Shown: positions 33,636-42,735 of the stretch, in pieces
Numbering within the stretch: position 1 is the stretch's first letter
Layout of the letters: each line of letters opens with the position of its first letter
From: JANQRA01 sp035762545
GTDB lineage: Bacteria > Actinomycetota > Acidimicrobiia > Spongiisociales > ZC4RG35
Direction of reading: 5' to 3'
Length of the DNA stretch: 64,000 bases
Assembly (NCBI GenBank): GCA_035762545.1
Contig: DASTOM010000011.1
Coordinates: 74,971-138,970 of the forward strand
The notes under the pieces: model-generated
Told to the model about the DNA's origin: nothing
The model's input: only the letters and a program-made list of their open reading frames with translations
Databases searched by the model: none
Translations under genes and position numbers: made by a program

Positions 33636-34870
33636 AAGTTGCGCAGTCCTGCCTCGAACAGCGAAGCCATCTCGCCGACCTGATCCGTGGTCATGATCAG
33701 AGGGGGGGACACCTGGAGCCCGCCACCGCCGACGGCACGGGTCAGCACACCTGCCTCACGGCACGCCGTTGCGGCCCGGGCGGGGAGAGTCTCGTCTTCG
33801 CCGATCTCGAGTTGGATGGCGGCCAGGGCTCCGACGCCCCGTCGAATACTGGCGACCACGTCGAGCTCCTCGAGGGGCAAGAGAGCCTGGTAGATCTCGT
33901 CCTCCAGGGCCGCGGCCCGATCGAGAAGACCCTCACGCTGGATGATGTCCATCACGACGAGCCCCGCGACACATGCTGTCGAGTGGCCCGAATACGTGTA
34001 CCCGTGCCGGAAGATGAGACCCGGGGTGTCGAAGAACGGCGCAGCGATGTGGGAGGCGGCGATGACTCCTCCGAGCGGCGCGTACCCGCAGGTGACACCC
34101 TTGGCAAAGGTGATGAGATCGGGCTCGAGACCGAACTTGTTGGCGGCGAACCAGTCGCCGACACGTCCGAAACCGGTGATGACCTCATCGGAGATGTAGA
34201 GCCCTCCGGCCTGCCGGATCGCCTCTCGAACCGCTCCCAGGTAGTCGGTGGTGACCGGGCGGATGCCGCCGGCCCCGATCACGGCCTCAACGAAGATGCC
34301 GGCTATGCGATCCGCACCGGCGTGGTCGATCGCCTTCTCAACGGCCTCTGCGTCGTCGTGGGGAACCACCACGATGTCTGAGACGAGGTCGCCGCCATAT
34401 CCCACCCGATTCGGCTCCATCCCGCCCAGGGTCGTGCCGTAGGTGTGCATCCCGTGGTAGGCCCACTCCCTGGAGATGAACACGGTGCGATCTGGCTGTC
34501 CAATGGCGTTGAAGTAGCGGCGGGCGAGTTTCGCCGCGGTGTCCACCGCGTCCGATCCGCCCGATCCGAAGAAGACCTTGGAGTCGGGGTCGGGGGAGAC
34601 CGCTGCGATCTGCGCGGCAAGCTCGAGTGTGGGGCGTGTCCCGTAGTCGATGAACGTGTGGAAAGCAGGCAGCTTGCGCGCCTGGGCATCCATCGCTTCG
34701 ACGATCTCGTCCCGCCCGTATCCCACGTTCATGTACCACAGCGATGCCGCGGCATCCAGGTAGCGCTTGTCGTTCTCGTCGTATACGTAGATGCCCTCAC
34801 CGCGGTCGACGATGAATGGTGCGTGCTGCACCTTGCTCATGTCGGCGAAGGGGTGCCAGAAAGATCCCAT
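33632..34870 (-). CDS. Class III aminotransferase (putrescine/omega-amine type)
   Basis: 412 residues from ATG 34870 (MGSFWHPFADMSK, typical of this subfamily); the frame to 34939 runs through a degenerate intergenic repeat. PLP-dependent class III fold with SGGSDAVDTAAKLARRYF, the aspartate motif YISDEVITGFGR and the PLP lysine in LITFAKGVTCGYAPLGG. Related enzymes transaminate putrescine, beta-alanine or GABA with pyruvate or 2-oxoglutarate. The neighbouring oxidase and Pot transporter favour polyamine catabolism. Confidence 0.85.
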   Translation of the reverse strand: MGSFWHPFADMSKVQHAPFIVDRGEGIYVYDENDKRYLDAAASLWYMNVGYGRDEIVEAMDAQARKLPAFHTFIDYGTRPTLELAAQIAAVSPDPDSKVFFGSGGSDAVDTAAKLARRYFNAIGQPDRTVFISREWAYHGMHTYGTTLGGMEPNRVGYGGDLVSDIVVVPHDDAEAVEKAIDHAGADRIAGIFVEAVIGAGGIRPVTTDYLGAVREAIRQAGGLYISDEVITGFGRVGDWFAANKFGLEPDLITFAKGVTCGYAPLGGVIAASHIAAPFFDTPGLIFRHGYTYSGHSTACVAGLVVMDIIQREGLLDRAAALEDEIYQALLPLEELDVVASIRRGVGALAAIQLEIGEDETLPARAATACREAGVLTRAVGGGGLQVSPPLIMTTDQVGEMASLFEAGLRNL

Positions 34871-34892
34871 GGGCCCGGAGCGTAACTGAGAT

Positions 34893-34972
34893 GCGAACCC
34901 AGGGTTCGGGACGACGAGTCGCGTCAGGTGTTTCCCCACCAGGGTTGGGGAATCCGCTCAGAGGTCCCTGGC
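34893..34972. repeat. Possible degenerate copy D of the intergenic repeat
   Basis: CGAACCCAGGGTTCG (34894-34908) is a hairpin with 7-bp arms like the first stem of the repeat, and GGAATCCGCTCAG follows at about 34960-34972 as in the other copies. The middle does not match. It lies between two genes on the same strand, unlike the other copies. Weak call. Confidence 0.3.
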
Positions 34973-34982
34973 CCGAAAACGG

Positions 34983-35474
34983 TCAGGACCGGGCCAGGAT
35001 GTCTTCGATGACGTCTGACTTGGCGTCGGCGTAGTCCTGAACTGACTCCCAGGTATGTGTTGCCAGCTCTCGTTTCGTGCTCCCGTACAGAAGTCGGTCG
35101 CTTTCATCGGACCGAAGGTGGTCGCGGAACCGGATCATCCGATCGATCTCGTCGGTGCCGTCTGAGAACACATGAAGGTTCACCTCATCATGCTTCCCCT
35201 TGAAGAGTCGGTGTTCGAACCAGTCCGGCTCGCGCAGCACGAAGCGGTAGCCGCTCTCCTCGAGATCGAGTGAGTAACTCGCCTCGTCGCTGGAGTCGCG
35301 GACGGCGAGCAAGATGTCGATGATCGGCTTGGCAGCAAGATCAGGCACCGATGTGGATCCGACATGCTCCAACAAGAGCACCCGGTGACCCAGCGCTCGC
35401 CGGATCCGGCCAGCCTCCTCCTGATATCGCAGCGGCCAGCGCGGGTCGTAAGGGAGGAGTTCGATCGCCGTCAT
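34983..35474 (-). CDS. GrpB/UPF0157 family protein
   Basis: 163 residues from ATG 35474 (MTAIELLPYDPRW). It shows GrpB hallmarks: YDPRWPLRYQEEAGRIRRALG, LLEHVGSTSVPDLAAKPIIDILLAV and LFKGKHDEVNLHVF, which place it in the nucleotidyltransferase-like fold. The role is unknown in the family. Its start lies only 11 nt from the start of the divergent GNAT gene. Confidence 0.88.
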   Translation of the reverse strand: MTAIELLPYDPRWPLRYQEEAGRIRRALGHRVLLLEHVGSTSVPDLAAKPIIDILLAVRDSSDEASYSLDLEESGYRFVLREPDWFEHRLFKGKHDEVNLHVFSDGTDEIDRMIRFRDHLRSDESDRLLYGSTKRELATHTWESVQDYADAKSDVIEDILARS

Positions 35475-35485
35475 ACGATCATCCA

Positions 35486-35944
35486 ATGGTGCCAGAAGCC
35501 CGGACGATCTCCGACATCCCGGTGGACATCGGCACCCTTCTCGAGAAGGACCAAGTCGAAGGGCATCGGCTGGTCGAGCGTCTTGTTGTCGATTGGCGCG
35601 AAGGGATCAACCGGTTCGACAAACCCGGGGAGACTCTCGTGGAGGTCAGATGCGGGCCCGACCTGTGCGCCATCGGCGGCCTCAATATCGACCCCTATCT
35701 CGATGATCCGACAGTGGGTCGTATCCGTCATGTCTACGTCGATCCCGGGCAAAGAAGGCAGGGCGTTGGCAGGATCCTGATCCAGAGTCTGGTCGGGGCA
35801 GCATACGGACACTTCGAGAAGGTGAGGCTTCGATCGGTTCGTGAAGGTGGGCCACCCTTCTATGAGGCGCTCGGCTTCGTGCCGACGACCGAATCAGAGG
35901 CAACACACGTGCTGTGGCTTCGGGGCCATACTGCCGCCAAATGA
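35486..35944 (+). CDS. GNAT-family N-acetyltransferase
   Basis: 152 residues from ATG 35486. The acetyl-CoA loop is VYVDPGQRRQGVGRILIQSL (about residues 84-103), followed by GGPPFYEALGFVPT near the end. It is translationally coupled to the amidohydrolase through ATGA at 35941. In this polyamine region an amine acetyltransferase is a reasonable guess, which the paired amidohydrolase would then undo; the sequence alone does not prove this. Confidence 0.83.
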   Translation: MVPEARTISDIPVDIGTLLEKDQVEGHRLVERLVVDWREGINRFDKPGETLVEVRCGPDLCAIGGLNIDPYLDDPTVGRIRHVYVDPGQRRQGVGRILIQSLVGAAYGHFEKVRLRSVREGGPPFYEALGFVPTTESEATHVLWLRGHTAAK

Positions 35945-37542
35945 ACGCAGATCTCGTTGTGCTCGGCGGTCGCATATTCACCGGCGACGCTTCCAACCCC
36001 TTCGTGGACGCAGTGGCCTCAACGGGCGAACGAATCGTGGCTGTCGGCGCCGAAGCGGTCGATCTCGCGCCCGGCGCCGGCCGGATCATCGACCTCGCCG
36101 GAGCCATGGCGACGCCCGGTTTCATCGACGCCCACGTCCACCCGGGCACGAGTGGGCTCGACCTGCTCCGCTGTCATTTCCCCGAGGATGGGGACGCAGA
36201 GACCGCAGTCCGGACCATCGCCGCCTACGCCGCCGCCAACCCCGATGTGCCGTGGATTCTCGGCGCCGGTTGGCGACAGTCCTGGTTCGAGAGAGGCTGT
36301 CCTTCCAAGGAGCTGATCGATGCGGTCGTCTCCGACCGTCCGGTGCTGCTCGAGAACTCAGATGGCCATGGGGCCTGGGTGAACTCCCGGGCCTTGGCCC
36401 TGGCAGGGATCGGGGCCGACACCGCGGATCCCGACGACGGTCGAATCGAGAGGTCACCGGACGGCTCACCCCAGGGCACGCTCCACGAAGGGGCCATCGC
36501 CCTCGTCCTCGACCACGCACCGCCCAACACCGTTCAGGATTATCAAGCGGGTTTGGCCCGTGGTCAGCAAGAGCTAATCCGCCACGGGATCACCGGTTGG
36601 CAGGACGCCAACGTCGGTCCCGAGCTACACGAGGCCTACCTGCGTATGGCCGCCAGTGGGGCGCTGAAGGCTCGAGTCGTCGGTGCGATGTGGTGGGACC
36701 GGGACAAGGGCACAGAACAGCTCGACGATCTCGTCGAGCGCCGGGAGAGCAGCGGGCCCAGGTTCTCCCCGACCTCGGTGAAGCTGATGCTGGACGGGGT
36801 GGCAGAGAACTTCACGGCCTCGATGCTCGAGCCGTTCCTGGGAACTGATGGGGCACCAACAGCCAACCGAGGGATCGACTTCATCGACCCGACCGACCTC
36901 GAGGAGATCGTCAGCCGTCTCGACGCCGCCGGGTTCCAGTGCCATTTCCATGCCATCGGGGACGGAGCCGTGCGCAGTGCCCTGGACGCGGTCGAGGCTG
37001 CGGCGTCACGCAACGGCGCGAGCGACAACCGCCACCACATAGCTCACATCCAGGTGGTCCACCCTGACGACATCCCTCGGTTCCGCGAACTGGGCGCCAT
37101 TGCCAACGCCCAGCCGTTGTGGGCCTGCAAGGACGAGTACCAGACCGAGCTGACCATCCCATTCCTCGGTCCCGAGCGGAGCATGTGGCAGTACCCCTTC
37201 GGTTCCCTGGCCAGGGCCGGGGCGCGAATCGGGATGGGCAGCGATTGGGGTGTTTCCACCGCCAATGTCATGGAGGAGATCGACGTCGCCGTCACCCGGA
37301 CCGGTGACAGCGGCCTCCCACTCAACCTCGCCGAAGCCCTCGACCCCCTCGTTGCCCTGGAGGCGTTCACCTCCGGCTCCGCCTACATCAACCACGCTGA
37401 GGCCGACTCCGGCGCGATGACCGTGGGTATGCTCGCCGACCTCGTGGTGCTGGACAGGGATCCGCTTCGGGACGGTCCATTTCGCGAGACGCGAGTGGTG
37501 ACGACGATCGTGGGCGGTGAGGTTGTCCATGAGGAGGGCTGA
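35941..37542 (+). CDS. YtcJ-like amidohydrolase (Amidohydro_3)
   Basis: 533 residues starting MNADLVVLGGRIFTGD. Metal-dependent amidohydrolase fold with FIDAHVHPG near residue 64, FHAIGDGA, RHHIAHIQV and MGSDWGVST as the later metal and catalytic blocks. YtcJ-like proteins hydrolyse N-acyl or formamide-type bonds. It overlaps both the GNAT gene (ATGA) and potA (TGATG), so it belongs to the polyamine transport operon. Confidence 0.87.
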   Translation: MNADLVVLGGRIFTGDASNPFVDAVASTGERIVAVGAEAVDLAPGAGRIIDLAGAMATPGFIDAHVHPGTSGLDLLRCHFPEDGDAETAVRTIAAYAAANPDVPWILGAGWRQSWFERGCPSKELIDAVVSDRPVLLENSDGHGAWVNSRALALAGIGADTADPDDGRIERSPDGSPQGTLHEGAIALVLDHAPPNTVQDYQAGLARGQQELIRHGITGWQDANVGPELHEAYLRMAASGALKARVVGAMWWDRDKGTEQLDDLVERRESSGPRFSPTSVKLMLDGVAENFTASMLEPFLGTDGAPTANRGIDFIDPTDLEEIVSRLDAAGFQCHFHAIGDGAVRSALDAVEAAASRNGASDNRHHIAHIQVVHPDDIPRFRELGAIANAQPLWACKDEYQTELTIPFLGPERSMWQYPFGSLARAGARIGMGSDWGVSTANVMEEIDVAVTRTGDSGLPLNLAEALDPLVALEAFTSGSAYINHAEADSGAMTVGMLADLVVLDRDPLRDGPFRETRVVTTIVGGEVVHEEG

Positions 37543-38615
37543 TGGCTGACGAGGCGGTTCAACTCGTCGATGTGACCAAGAGGTTCAGCGATGAGGTGGT
37601 GGCGGTGGACAGTCTCAACCTCACCATCGGGGACGGCGAGTTCTTTTCCCTGCTCGGCCCATCGGGCTGTGGCAAGACGACCACTCTGCGCATGATCGCC
37701 GGGTTCGAGTACCCCACAGAGGGAAGCGTGCGGATCCACGGTCACGAGATGGGGCTGAAGCCGCCCAACGAGCGCCCCGTCAACACGGTCTTCCAGTCCT
37801 ACGCCCTCTTCCCGCACATGACGGTGTTCGACAATGTCGCCTTCGGGTTGGAGATGAAGAAGGTCGAGAAGAGCGACGTCGAGTCCAGGGTGCGACGGGT
37901 CCTCGACCAGGTCCAACTGGGTCACCGGGCCGATGCCAAGCCGAGCCAGCTCTCGGGAGGTATGCAACAGCGCGTCGCCTTGGCCAGGGCTTTGGTCAAC
38001 GAGCCGGAGGTGCTCCTCCTCGACGAGCCGCTGGGGGCCCTCGATCTCAAGCTCCGTCAGAACATGCAGTACGAGCTGAAGGACCTCCAATCTCGGGTCG
38101 GGATCACCTTCGTCTATGTGACCCACGACCAAGAAGAGGCCCTGACGATGTCCGATCGGATCGGTGTCATGAGCCATGGCAAGCTCCTCCAGGTTGGTGA
38201 TCCCCACGACATCTACGAAGCACCCCGATCGAGGTTCGTCGCCGACTTCATCGGCGAGATCAACCTACTGTCAGGTCAGGTGACGGCGGCCGGCTCGGCC
38301 CGTCTCGGTAACGGAGTCGAGGTCGGGATCCCCCAGGGTCACCCGGCGAGCGGTGAGGTCACCCTTGCGCTGCGTCCCGAGCGGTTGGCCATCCACCGCA
38401 CCGGAGAGGCCATCGCCGACGGCCGCAACCGAATGCAGGCCACCATCACCCGGCGCACCTACTTCGGAGATGTCTACTTCTACGACGTCGAAGCCGGATT
38501 CCCCGAGCCCCTGGAGGTGAAGGAAGAGAACCGGCCGGACCTGGGAACCCACGACGTAGGCGACCAGGTCGTGGTCAGTTGGTCGGTGGGAGCGGCCAAC
38601 CTGGTGTCGGACTGA
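37542..38615 (+). CDS. potA: Spermidine/putrescine ABC transporter ATP-binding protein
   Basis: 357 residues: ABC ATPase with Walker A GPSGCGKTT (about 38-46), signature LSGGMQQR, Walker B LLLDEPLGALD and a C-terminal TOBE-type domain after residue about 240. The VNTVFQSYALFPHMTVFDNVAFGLEM stretch is typical of PotA. It is first of four consecutive pot genes, coupled to the amidohydrolase before it and potB after it. Confidence 0.92.
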   Translation: MADEAVQLVDVTKRFSDEVVAVDSLNLTIGDGEFFSLLGPSGCGKTTTLRMIAGFEYPTEGSVRIHGHEMGLKPPNERPVNTVFQSYALFPHMTVFDNVAFGLEMKKVEKSDVESRVRRVLDQVQLGHRADAKPSQLSGGMQQRVALARALVNEPEVLLLDEPLGALDLKLRQNMQYELKDLQSRVGITFVYVTHDQEEALTMSDRIGVMSHGKLLQVGDPHDIYEAPRSRFVADFIGEINLLSGQVTAAGSARLGNGVEVGIPQGHPASGEVTLALRPERLAIHRTGEAIADGRNRMQATITRRTYFGDVYFYDVEAGFPEPLEVKEENRPDLGTHDVGDQVVVSWSVGAANLVSD

Positions 38616-39517
38616 TGACGCAGGCTCCTCCCCGCCTCGACGAGGAAGCACCGGTCACCCCCGAGCTGGAACGGGCCGCTGAGCGGGCGGAGTCTCGTCG
38701 CGGATTCCTGATCGGTCTCCCCGCCTATGCCTACCTCGTCCTGTTCTTCGCCATCCCCCTGGTACTCGTATTCGTCTACTCGTTCGCGTCGCGGTCCTCG
38801 ACGGGTCGCACTGTGCTCGAAGACTGGAACCTCGACTCCTACGCCCGTCTCGTCGACCCGCTGGTGCTCGAGATCTTCGTACGCTCGTTCGTTCTCGCCC
38901 TGATCACGACCGTTGTCTGTCTACTGGTCAGCTACCCCTTTGCGTACTACATCGCCACTCGGGGCCCGGGTGTTCGCAACGTCCTGCTCATCCTGGTGAT
39001 GATCCCGTTCTGGTCGAACTTTCTCGTGCGTACCTACGCCTGGCGGGTGATCCTCGGCTCCGACGGCATCGCCTCCCAGATAAGCCAGGCGTTCGGAGGA
39101 GAAGAGCTGCGGGTGCTCTTCACACCTACTGCGATTCTCATCGGCCTCGTCTACGGGTTTCTACCCTTCATGGTGCTCCCCTTGTATGCGGCAATCGAAC
39201 GACTCGACTGGCGTTTGGTAGAGGCGGCACGCGACCTCTATGCCGACGGCTTCACCGCGTTCCGCAAAGTGACGTTGCCACTCTCGATGCCGGGCATCGT
39301 CGCCGGGTCGATCCTGGTGTTCATCCCTTCGCTGGGCGCATATGTGACACCGGCGATCCTCGGAGGGGCGAACACCGTCCTCATGGGTGACTACATCGTC
39401 GATCAGTTCCTCGCCGCGCGTAACTGGCCGTTCGGCTCAGCCCTGTCATTCGCGGTCATGTTCGTGATGCTGCTGGCGACCATCTTCTACTTCCGGGCGG
39501 GAGCGAAGACGTTGTGA
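38615..39517 (+). CDS. potB: Spermidine/putrescine ABC transporter permease
   Basis: 300 residues from the ATG at 38615 overlapping the potA stop. Six hydrophobic helices follow a charged 40-residue N-terminus. The EAA-type coupling loop is VEAARDLYADGFTAFRKVTLPLSMPG (about residues 205-230), contacting PotA. The upstream in-frame GTG-like extension inside potA was not used. Confidence 0.92.
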   Translation: MTQAPPRLDEEAPVTPELERAAERAESRRGFLIGLPAYAYLVLFFAIPLVLVFVYSFASRSSTGRTVLEDWNLDSYARLVDPLVLEIFVRSFVLALITTVVCLLVSYPFAYYIATRGPGVRNVLLILVMIPFWSNFLVRTYAWRVILGSDGIASQISQAFGGEELRVLFTPTAILIGLVYGFLPFMVLPLYAAIERLDWRLVEAARDLYADGFTAFRKVTLPLSMPGIVAGSILVFIPSLGAYVTPAILGGANTVLMGDYIVDQFLAARNWPFGSALSFAVMFVMLLATIFYFRAGAKTL

Positions 39518-40401
39518 ACGAGGGAACCGGCCCGAGGGGCATCGTCCAGAGACTGCTGGCGGCGAATGCCGTTCTGGTGTTCATCTTTCTATACGCCCCG
39601 ATACTCCTCCTGGTCGTCTTTTCGTTCAACGACAACAACAACGTGTCGATCTGGACCGAGCCATCGCTCCGCTGGTACGGGGAGATGTTCCAGAACCAAG
39701 ATGTGATGGGAGCCCTCCGCAACTCCCTCATAGTGGCCCTGCTGTCGACGGTGGTGGCGACGGTCATCGGCACTGCGCTCGCCATCTCCCTGGAGCGGTA
39801 CCGCTATCGGGGAAGGGGCACGCTGGACGGCCTGGCATACCTGCCGATCATCATCCCCGATGTCACGATGGCTGTGATGCTCCTGATCTTCTTCTTCCAG
39901 GGTTTCGACCTTCTCCAGGCATGGTTCGGGATCAGGATGACGTCGGGTCTCCACACGATCATCCTCGCCCACATCGCCTTCTGTATCTCATTCGTGGCGG
40001 TGGTGGTCAGGGCCCGCATAGCCCAGTTCGACAGTGCACTCGAGGACGCGGCTGCGGACCTGTACGCCACACGCTGGCAGACGTTTCGCAAGGTGACACT
40101 GCCCCTGATCGCTCCGGGAGTCGCCGGCGGGGCTCTTCTCTCGCTGACCCTGTCGCTCGACGATGTGGTGGTGACTCAGTTCGTCTCCGGCGCCGGCTCG
40201 ACCACGCTTCCGGTCTATGTGTTCGGTCTGGTGCGCCGAGGAGTGACGCCGCTGATCAACGCGGTCAGCGTCGTGATGTTGGTGGCCTCGATGATCCTCG
40301 TCGGCATCTCGCTCGGGTTCCAACGTGGGGCCACGACTCGCGGTCAGCGTCTGGCTGATCCGGCCGAGCTCGAGGAGGATATCCTCGGCCACCCGGCCTA
40401 A
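39514..40401 (+). CDS. potC: Spermidine/putrescine ABC transporter permease
   Basis: 295 residues, GTG start overlapping potB by 4 nt. Six hydrophobic helices; the early segment RWYGEMFQNQDVMGALRNSL and the EAA loop LEDAAADLYATRWQTFRKVTLPLIAPG are typical of PotC. It forms the second half of the import channel. A 78-nt gap before potD leaves room for an internal promoter or ribosome site. Confidence 0.92.
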   Translation: MNEGTGPRGIVQRLLAANAVLVFIFLYAPILLLVVFSFNDNNNVSIWTEPSLRWYGEMFQNQDVMGALRNSLIVALLSTVVATVIGTALAISLERYRYRGRGTLDGLAYLPIIIPDVTMAVMLLIFFFQGFDLLQAWFGIRMTSGLHTIILAHIAFCISFVAVVVRARIAQFDSALEDAAADLYATRWQTFRKVTLPLIAPGVAGGALLSLTLSLDDVVVTQFVSGAGSTTLPVYVFGLVRRGVTPLINAVSVVMLVASMILVGISLGFQRGATTRGQRLADPAELEEDILGHPA

Positions 40402-40479
40402 GCAGGCGGACATACCCGCCTAGAGTCTTTCCGTCGACGTCGGTCGATACTCATTGTTGCCATGGGAGGAATCCTGAGA

Positions 40480-41574
40480 ATGAAGAGAATCATCAAGCTG
40501 ACCGCGGCTCTGAGCGCATTCGCGCTCTTCATCGCTGCGTGTGGTGGTGGGTCGGACTCGGGGGCCGACGCATCAGCATGTGAACTGGATGAGGTCGACG
40601 GCGACCTTCAGTTCTACAACTGGTCGGAGTACATCGATCCCGAACTGATCAGCGCCTTCGAAGACCAGTACTCCGTCGACGTCGTGGAGAGCTTCTATGA
40701 GTCGAACGAGGCGATGCTGGCTCAGCTGCAGTCGGGAGCCGTATACGACTTGATCGTTCCTTCCGACTACATGGTCGGGATAATGATCCAGGAAGAGCTT
40801 CTCCACCAGCTCCCCGACGATGCGGTCCCGAATCTGGCCAACCTCGACCCGAAATTCAACGAGCTGCCTTACGACCTGGGGCCTGAGTACTCGGCGGCGT
40901 ACCAGTTCGGGACGACAGGGCTCGGTGTCAACACCGCGATAGTCGGTACCGATTTCACACCGAGTTGGGCGCTGATCTTCGATCCGGAGTTGACCACCAC
41001 ATTCGCCGGTGGGGTCTCGGTCCTCGACGACCCGCGCGAGACGATGGGCGCTGCGCTCAAGTACTTGGGGTACTCGCTGAACGACACCGACATCGACCAT
41101 CTAGCCGAGGCTCGCGACCTGATCGCTGCCGCCAAGGAGGGCATCGCCACCTTCGACAGCGACCAATACGACGAGGCACTCGCCAACGGTGAGGTCGCCG
41201 TTTCCCACGGCTACTCGGGCAACATGATCATCGGTTTCGCCGACGCCGAGAATCCCGATGACTTCGAGTACGTCCTTCCAGAAGAGGGTGCAACCTTCTG
41301 GATCGACAACATGGTGGTTCCAACTACGGCTGAGAGCCCTTGCACGGCGTTCACGTTCATGAATTACCTGCTCGACGCCGAAAACGGCGCCACGTTGACC
41401 AACTGGAACTACTACGGGAGCCCCAACAAGGCTGCGATCGACGCCGGTCTGATCGAGCAGGAGGTCGTCGACTTCTACGCCGACACCTTCACCGCCCCCA
41501 ACCTGGAGATCATCCAGGACACGGGTGATTACGAGATCAACTTCACCGACTACCTGGCCGAGGCCAAGAGCTAG
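40480..41574 (+). CDS. potD: Polyamine-binding lipoprotein of the Pot transporter
   Basis: 364 residues from ATG 40480, preceded by GGGAGGA at a suitable distance. The lipoprotein signal ends at lipobox IAAC with Gly/Ser after it. The mature part is a type II binding protein with LQFYNWSEYIDPEL at its start, the standard PotD/PotF opening. It delivers putrescine or spermidine to PotBC. A very strong hairpin follows the stop. Confidence 0.92.
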   Translation: MKRIIKLTAALSAFALFIAACGGGSDSGADASACELDEVDGDLQFYNWSEYIDPELISAFEDQYSVDVVESFYESNEAMLAQLQSGAVYDLIVPSDYMVGIMIQEELLHQLPDDAVPNLANLDPKFNELPYDLGPEYSAAYQFGTTGLGVNTAIVGTDFTPSWALIFDPELTTTFAGGVSVLDDPRETMGAALKYLGYSLNDTDIDHLAEARDLIAAAKEGIATFDSDQYDEALANGEVAVSHGYSGNMIIGFADAENPDDFEYVLPEEGATFWIDNMVVPTTAESPCTAFTFMNYLLDAENGATLTNWNYYGSPNKAAIDAGLIEQEVVDFYADTFTAPNLEIIQDTGDYEINFTDYLAEAKS

Positions 41575-41583
41575 AGCCATTCA

Positions 41584-41637
41584 CGCGACCCAGGGCTGTA
41601 GACCCCGCTCAGCGGGGTCTACAGCCCTGGGCTCGCG
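41584..41637. terminator. Very strong bidirectional hairpin between potD and DUF4349
   Basis: Perfect 19-bp arms at 41589-41607 and 41613-41631 enclose the loop CTCAG, and a further CGCGA/TCGCG pair (41584-41588 with 41633-41637) extends the stem past a single bulge. It fills the gap between two convergent genes and should stop transcription from both sides. Confidence 0.85.
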
Positions 41638-41640
41638 CTT

Positions 41641-42558
41641 TCAGGCTCCCGCCGGCGTGGGATCTGTCGGGGGTCTGCGGAAGAAGCGGCGGTAGACGAA
41701 GAGTCCGATCACCGCCAGCGGTCCGACTATCAGGACCAGCATCGGCAGAACGTAGATAGCGAAGTTGATCGCCCAGTCGGCCACGTTCTGAAGACCCGCC
41801 ACGAGGCTCGACGCCGCTTCACGGCTGGTCTCGGCCGGGCTCCACGGCTCATCGACCAACGGGGCCGCGGACGGGGTCTGGGTGATCTCGACTTCGACCG
41901 TCGCCAGTGACGTCTTGTCCGACAGGTAGTTCAACTGCCCCTGTATCTGCTCGATCTCCCCACGCACCGAAGAGACCTCGTTGAAGACGGTCAGCAGTTT
42001 GGCCGGATCGGCGTTGTCCTGCTCCCTGACCTCGGTCAGCAGGGCGCGGAGCTCCACCTCGAGCGCCTGGAGGTTGGTCAACCGGGCTTCCAGATCGATG
42101 AACTGCTCGGTCACGTCCTCGGCGCCCTGGGTCTCCGAGACGACCTCGTCGGCGGTCCCCTTGATCGCTGCCAGCGTTGCCGACAGCTGGTCGGATGGGA
42201 CCCTGAGGGTCATGGTTACCTCGGGCTGCGCCTCTTCGCTGGCCGTGGGATAGACGGTGGCGGTGGCCACGAATCCCCCGGCGGTCTGTACCAGAGCGGT
42301 GATCTCATCGAAGGCGGAACGAGTGTTCGATGCGTGTAGCTGCAGATTGGCCCGCCGAATGACCTCGCGGTCAGAGGCCAGGGCGACATCGACCTGGGTG
42401 AAGTCCCCGTCGGCACCGCCCTCGTCCGGACTCTGGAGCGCTGCTTCTTCGCCACCGCTGTCGGCAAGGGTCATGTCGCTGGTAGACGCATCACCGCCAC
42501 CGGTGCAGGCGGTGAGTGCCAGGCCCATCGCCACCAGGAATGCAAAGGTCCTTTTCAT
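41641..42558 (-). CDS. DUF4349 domain lipoprotein
   Basis: 305 residues. Lipoprotein signal with lipobox LTAC, a low-complexity acidic linker, then the DUF4349 region (REVIRRANLQLHASNTRSAFDE), a long coiled coil (about residues 145-210, with RLTNLQALEVELRALLTEV), and a C-terminal transmembrane helix with a basic tail. Both ends are therefore membrane-associated. The function is unknown; family members are thought to be envelope proteins. Confidence 0.85.
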   Translation of the reverse strand: MKRTFAFLVAMGLALTACTGGGDASTSDMTLADSGGEEAALQSPDEGGADGDFTQVDVALASDREVIRRANLQLHASNTRSAFDEITALVQTAGGFVATATVYPTASEEAQPEVTMTLRVPSDQLSATLAAIKGTADEVVSETQGAEDVTEQFIDLEARLTNLQALEVELRALLTEVREQDNADPAKLLTVFNEVSSVRGEIEQIQGQLNYLSDKTSLATVEVEITQTPSAAPLVDEPWSPAETSREAASSLVAGLQNVADWAINFAIYVLPMLVLIVGPLAVIGLFVYRRFFRRPPTDPTPAGA

Positions 42559-42735
42559 TGTCTTCTCCTCTCATTGCCCCGGAGGGCTTGGAGGTTGGAC
42601 GGAGAAGAGAGGTCCGGCGGTTCCGGTGGCGTCGCACCACCGTACGGAGGGCCGCGACCCTGGTGGGGTCGCCCTGACGAGCGTCTTGCTCACCGAGGCT
42701 CCGATCAACTGATGGCCGGGGGTACGATTCGGCGC

